Part shown: positions 7,121 through 9,911 of the stretch, piece by piece
Position numbering within the stretch: position 1 is the stretch's first letter
Layout: the number at the start of each line of letters is the position of its first letter
Assembly: GCA_023417665.1 (NCBI GenBank)
Contig: JAEZFA010000146.1
Span: 1 to 9,911, forward strand
Reading direction: 5' to 3'
Source of the DNA: Pseudomonadota bacterium
Lineage (GTDB): Bacteria > Pseudomonadota > Alphaproteobacteria > Rhizobiales > Xanthobacteraceae
DNA: 9,911 nucleotides
Program-made: the position numbers and the translations under genes
Notes under the pieces: model-generated
Told to the model about the DNA's origin: nothing
The model's database searches: none
What the model saw: the letters and a program-made list of their open reading frames with translations, nothing else

Positions 7121-8510
7121 ATTTGCGGCGTTCTTCGCGGTCGTCTTCGCGATAACCTGGCTTCTCAACGATCGTAACGACCCCAAGAAGTGGTTTCTCG
7201 TCGTTGCGAGCTATCTATTTTATGCCGCGTGGAATCCGAACTATCTTCTGATCCTGTTCGGCAGTTCGCTCGGCAATTACCTGCTCGCACTGGGTATCGG
7301 CGCGTTACCCGACGGCCGGCGGCGCAAACTTCTGCTCTGGCTCGGCGTTGCCGCCAATCTCGCGCTGCTCGGCGTTTTCAAGTACTTCAATTTCTTCGTC
7401 GCGAACTTCGCGAACCTGATTGCCTCGCTTGGCGTGAAGGCGAACCTGCCGTTTCTGGAGGTGGCGCTGCCCGTTGCCATTTCCTTCATCACCTTCCACG
7501 CGCTCTCGTATCTGATTGACGTCTATCGGCGGGAATTGAAGCCGAGCGGATCGCTGGTCGATATCCTGCTTTACATCAGCTTCTTTCCGCATCTCGTCGC
7601 CGGCCCCATCGTGCGGGCGAGGGACTTCCTGAACCAGACCACGCATGTCTCCGAACCCGCGAATGTCCGGCTCGCCTTCAGCGTCTTCCTGATCCTCGGC
7701 GGCCTCTTCAAGAAGGTGATCGTCGCGAACTACCTGTCGACCGACTTCGTCGATGGCGTCTTCCAGAATCCTTCAGGCTATTCGAGCGCCGATCTGTGGC
7801 TTGCGATGTATGGCTATGCGTTGCAGATCTATTGCGATTTCAGCGCCTATACCGACATTGCGATAGGCGTCGCCAATCTGCTCGGCTACCGGTTTCCGCA
7901 GAACTTCGACCAGCCGTATCGCGCGCTTTCCATTCAGGATTTCTGGCGCCGCTGGCACATCACGCTTTCGACCTGGCTGCGCGACTATCTCTATAAGCCG
8001 CTCGGCGGCAGCCATCATGGTGTTGCCTGGACCTATTTCGCGCTCATGGTGACGATGCTTCTCGGCGGCCTCTGGCATGGTGCGAGCTGGAATTTCGTGA
8101 TCTGGGGCGCGATGCATGGCGCCGCGCTTGTGCTTGAACGCATGCTCGGCCTGACGGGCAAGCAAGGCGCGCGGCGCCTGCCGCCGGTGCTTGCCTGGCT
8201 CGTCACCTTTCATTTCGTGTGCTTCGCCTGGATTGTCTTCCGTTCGCAAACCTTCGAATCCGCGCTCGACTATTTTCGCGTGATGTTCTCGCTTGAAAGT
8301 TTTGCCGTCACCGTGACCCCGCTGGTCGCGCTGATGTTCCTGTTCGGCGCGCTCACGCAGATCATTCCCGGCGCGCTGCAGGATCGCGTCGAGGCCTGGT
8401 ACGACCGCGCCTCGCTCGCAAGCAAGATTGCGATTCCGGTCGTCGTGATCTGGTTGATTGCGGTGGCCGCGCCCGATGGCGTGCCGCCGTTCATCTATTT
8501 CCAGTTCTGA
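7101..8510 (+). CDS. MBOAT-family membrane O-acyltransferase, PatA/AlgI-like
   Basis: A 469-residue polytopic inner-membrane protein, normal for the family. Such proteins pass acetyl from cytoplasmic acetyl-CoA across the membrane to a periplasmic SGNH partner. Signatures include FFPHLVAGPIVRA (161-173), YCDFSAYTDIAIG (244-256), FWRRWHITLSTWLRDYLY (281-298) and GGLWHGASWNF (322-332), with His326 the expected invariant catalytic histidine. The extreme C-terminus is PFIYFQF, placing Tyr466 in the aromatic tail motif reported for surface-acylation MBOATs and, in Dlt systems, for the microprotein DltX. The gene begins inside the 3' end of the PatB/Ape1-like gene, suggesting coupled translation. 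AlgI (alginate) and PatA (peptidoglycan) are the nearest characterised relatives by motif. No alginate or other polysaccharide biosynthesis genes are in view, so the acceptor is undetermined. Confidence 0.95.
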   Translation: MLFPTIEFAAFFAVVFAITWLLNDRNDPKKWFLVVASYLFYAAWNPNYLLILFGSSLGNYLLALGIGALPDGRRRKLLLWLGVAANLALLGVFKYFNFFVANFANLIASLGVKANLPFLEVALPVAISFITFHALSYLIDVYRRELKPSGSLVDILLYISFFPHLVAGPIVRARDFLNQTTHVSEPANVRLAFSVFLILGGLFKKVIVANYLSTDFVDGVFQNPSGYSSADLWLAMYGYALQIYCDFSAYTDIAIGVANLLGYRFPQNFDQPYRALSIQDFWRRWHITLSTWLRDYLYKPLGGSHHGVAWTYFALMVTMLLGGLWHGASWNFVIWGAMHGAALVLERMLGLTGKQGARRLPPVLAWLVTFHFVCFAWIVFRSQTFESALDYFRVMFSLESFAVTVTPLVALMFLFGALTQIIPGALQDRVEAWYDRASLASKIAIPVVVIWLIAVAAPDGVPPFIYFQF

Positions 8511-8512
8511 AG

Positions 8513-8749
8513 TTATTTCCCGGCCGCGGTCTGGAAGCCTGCGCGCGCATAGGCGTAAAGCAGCGGAATCCGCGTGGCGTTGGCAAGCGTTTCGACACTC
8601 TCCGCGAAGCGGGTGGCGTAGGGCTGGGCGAAATCAGGCAGATAGTCGCGCGACCAGTTCGTGACGCTCTGCGGGATCGCGAGCCACAGAAGGGCGAGCG
8701 TCGCGTAAAGCACGATCGCGGCACTGCGAAGTTTGCGGACAGGGGTCAT
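8513..8749 (-). CDS. Small single-pass membrane protein of unknown function
   Basis: A 78-residue protein with one hydrophobic segment at about 9-25 (SAAIVLYATLALLWLAI), preceded by a basic N-terminus (MTPVRKLR). The remaining roughly 50 residues (NWSRDYLPDF... onward) would be periplasmic. I do not recognise a family. Its start overlaps the stop of the 158-residue membrane gene as ATGA (8749-8746), a typical coupled arrangement that supports it as a real gene. Its TAA lies 2 bp from the MBOAT stop on the other strand. It lacks the FxYFxF tail that would mark a DltX-like acylation microprotein. Confidence 0.65.
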   Translation of the reverse strand: MTPVRKLRSAAIVLYATLALLWLAIPQSVTNWSRDYLPDFAQPYATRFAESVETLANATRIPLLYAYARAGFQTAAGK

Positions 8750-9222
8750 GTGGTTTGATCCAGCGTGCTTCTATCACGAACAAAGCCCGCCTTGCATCCC
8801 GTCACGAGCCAATACATCGCGCCGGCCACGATCCCGGCGGCCGGATAGGCTTTCGTCGCGTTTCCGATCAGCGCATCGCCGTGCTGCACGACATTGATCC
8901 AGGAAGGAAGCGGCTGAAACACGAAGTAAAGCCCGATCAGCGCTCCGGCGATGCCGAAATAGAGGATGCTTCGCCAGCGGAAAATTTCGGCGAGAAGTCC
9001 GGCAAGGAAAGCGGGCAGATAGCCGAGCAGCAGCGCATAGCCCGACAGGATCAGGACATGCACGAACAGTGCGTCGCGGGCTTCCCCCTCGCTGACGTCG
9101 AACGGGCGCGTCATGCCGGCGGCTTCCGCGAGCATCAGCGTCGTGCCCGCGGCGAGTGCCGCCGCGACGATGCCGACTGAGATCATGAAGAAGCGGAATA
9201 TCGCGTAAACGGGGGCGGGCAT
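8746..9222 (-). CDS. Four-helix integral membrane protein of unknown function
   Basis: A 158-residue hydrophobic protein with about four membrane segments: 9-32, 52-79, 85-104 and 126-144. The loop between the first two is acidic (FDVSEGEARD, 41-50), and the C-terminal 15 residues are polar. I recognise no family motif or catalytic residues. It is the first gene of a two-gene minus-strand unit, coupled to the 78-residue protein by a 4-bp overlap. The ATG at 9222 has no strong ribosome binding site; an internal ATG at residue 13 is possible but would cut into the first helix. It may be specific to the lineage. Confidence 0.75.
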   Translation of the reverse strand: MPAPVYAIFRFFMISVGIVAAALAAGTTLMLAEAAGMTRPFDVSEGEARDALFVHVLILSGYALLLGYLPAFLAGLLAEIFRWRSILYFGIAGALIGLYFVFQPLPSWINVVQHGDALIGNATKAYPAAGIVAGAMYWLVTGCKAGFVRDRSTLDQTT

Positions 9223-9251
9223 GAGCAGAAGTTGGTTGCCGTTTCTGAACG

Positions 9252-9280
9252 CTTATAGAACCATGTGCTTCGCGCCGGAA
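9252..9280 (-). promoter_or_regulatory. Possible promoter of the minus-strand membrane-protein pair
   Basis: On the minus strand, TATAAG (9257-9252) matches the -10 consensus at five of six positions. A 17-bp spacer leads to TTCCGG (9280-9275), a poor -35. The predicted start near 9245 would leave a leader of about 23 nt before the ATG at 9222. Confidence 0.3.
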
Positions 9281-9331
9281 CCCGATTTCAGGCGAGTTCT
9301 TGAGGACGTTCGCGAGCTGCGGCTCGCCGCT

Positions 9332-9417
9332 GAACCACTATCCGCCGAGAGTGTTTAGGTATTAGTTGACGGCACGGCGCGAATCGGCGATTTCTCTGTA
9401 AAGTGGTTCGTAAACAC
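9332..9417. promoter_or_regulatory. Leader region of the XRE gene: short inverted repeats and a -35-like element
   Basis: GAACCACT (9332-9339) is the exact reverse complement of AGTGGTTC (9402-9409), and GTGTTTA (9351-9357) that of TAAACAC (9411-9417). GTAAA also occurs twice, at 9398 and 9410, 12 bp apart. TTGACG (9366-9371) resembles a -35, but the matching -10 position (9389-9394) is poor. A small XRE regulator often represses its own promoter, so these could be operator parts. The repeats are short enough to arise by chance. Nothing else is visible in 9223-9435. Confidence 0.3.
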
Positions 9418-9435
9418 GGGACGGGAGAGACCGGC

Positions 9436-9783
9436 ATGTCAGGGGAGAAGTTCGGCGAGTTCGTCCGCCGCGCGCGCGAGGCCAAGGACATCGGCCTGCG
9501 TGAAATGGCGAAGATGATCGGGGTGAGCCCGACCTATCTGTCGAAGGTGGAGCGGGACGAGTTCGCGCCGCCGGCCGAGGACAAGGTCAAGGCGATCGCG
9601 CAGATCATCGGCTGCGACGTGGACGAACTGCTGGCGCGGGCGGGCCGCGTGGCGAGCGACCTGTCGGACATCATCAAGCGCCACCCGGTGGAACTGGCGG
9701 CGCTGCTGCGGACCACGAAGGGATTGACCACTGACGATATCGCCAAACTGGCCCGCAACGCGCAGAAGGCGAAGGACAAGTGA
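9436..9783 (+). CDS. XRE-family helix-turn-helix transcriptional regulator
   Basis: A 115-residue protein with an N-terminal XRE/Cro-type HTH domain (about 5-65). The helix-turn-helix is LREMAKMIGVSPTYLSKVER (21-40), with the SPTYLSKVE recognition helix typical of the family. A short helical, Lys-rich C-terminus (74-115) may serve dimerisation or partner binding. The ATG at 9436 follows GGGAGAG with a 6-nt gap and is preferred over the in-frame GTG at 9403. Downstream is the start of a probable ImmA/IrrE-type metallopeptidase gene. XRE-ImmA pairs are common, the protease cleaving or relieving the repressor in phage, ICE and stress systems, but many chromosomal pairs have no known role. It probably regulates itself (inference). 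Confidence 0.92.
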   Translation: MSGEKFGEFVRRAREAKDIGLREMAKMIGVSPTYLSKVERDEFAPPAEDKVKAIAQIIGCDVDELLARAGRVASDLSDIIKRHPVELAALLRTTKGLTTDDIAKLARNAQKAKDK

Positions 9784-9798
9784 ACGCCTGATCGGGCG

Positions 9799-9840
9799 AT
9801 GACGATTTCGAAGATGCAGATGAGGATCGGCGATCAATGA
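9799..9840 (+). other. Possible 13-codon leader ORF coupled to the downstream gene
   Basis: ATG 9799 opens a 13-codon frame (MTISKMQMRIGDQ) ending at TGA 9838-9840. The stop overlaps the next start as ATGA. It could couple translation of the downstream gene. No convincing ribosome binding site precedes it, and short frames of this kind are frequent by chance. Confidence 0.15.
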
Positions 9841-9911
9841 CCAAGTTCGTTTCCTATGTGACCGACGAGGCGATCGAGAAGGACGCGCAGGCGCTTCTCG
9901 CCGAATACGCC
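9837..9911 (+). CDS. Probable ImmA/IrrE-type metallopeptidase, N-terminal fragment
   Basis: Only the first 25 residues are in the window, beginning MTKFVSYVTDEAIEKDAQAL and continuing off the end. The EAIEKDAQALLAEYA stretch looks like the N-terminal helix seen in proteins of the ImmA/IrrE (COG2856) group that follow small XRE regulators. The metal-binding HExxH motif would lie beyond the edge, so the family call rests on context and recall. The gap from the XRE stop is 53 bp. GAGG at 9822-9825 could serve as ribosome binding site, though its spacing of about 11 nt is long. Confidence 0.55.
   Translation, partial: MTKFVSYVTDEAIEKDAQALLAEYA

Noticed and set aside
8491..8724. A 77-codon minus-strand frame overlapping the 78-residue membrane protein
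   Set aside because: It runs into the MBOAT 3' end and has no membrane segment or coupling to the upstream gene, whereas the 8513-8749 frame has both.

Overview
The window looks like a chromosomal segment from a GC-rich alphaproteobacterium, probably of the order Hyphomicrobiales (Rhizobiales). This rests on the GC-rich third codon positions and on protein sequences that read like Bradyrhizobium/Xanthobacteraceae-type homologues. It is inferred from recall, not from a search. I see no tRNA, rRNA, CRISPR array or insertion sequence.

Layout. (A) Positions 1-3687 are a metabolic block. A minus-strand, edge-truncated NAD(P)-binding oxidoreductase of the DRL / homoserine-dehydrogenase-like family diverges from a plus-strand pair. 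The pair is glutaryl-CoA dehydrogenase (gcdH) and a class III (CaiB/BaiF) CoA-transferase 10 bp downstream. Together these would activate glutarate to glutaryl-CoA and oxidatively decarboxylate it to crotonyl-CoA, feeding beta-oxidation. The CoA-transferase carries a frameshift near 3547 that throws its conserved C-terminus into another frame. (B) Positions 3880-8510 are the most interesting part: a tight plus-strand operon of three SGNH/GDSL-fold exported or membrane-anchored proteins followed by an MBOAT-family membrane O-acyltransferase. The third SGNH protein has the layout of the peptidoglycan O-acetyl enzymes PatB/Ape1: an N-terminal anchor, a Pro-rich linker, a GDSH block, a long inserted beta-type region, a GTNE block and a DxxH block. 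It overlaps the MBOAT gene by 20 bp. The MBOAT ends in an FIYFQF tail, matching the C-terminal tyrosine motif described for cell-surface acylation systems. I read the locus as a cell-envelope O-acylation (probably O-acetylation) cassette whose acceptor polymer is not revealed by its neighbours.

(C) Positions 8513-9222 hold two small minus-strand membrane proteins of unknown function, coupled by an ATGA overlap. They converge on the MBOAT gene with only 2 bp between the stops. (D) Positions 9436-9911 hold a small XRE-type helix-turn-helix regulator followed by the beginning of what is probably an ImmA/IrrE-type metallopeptidase gene, cut by the window edge. The 213-bp divergent region between C and D (9223-9435) holds weak promoter-like elements and short inverted repeats.
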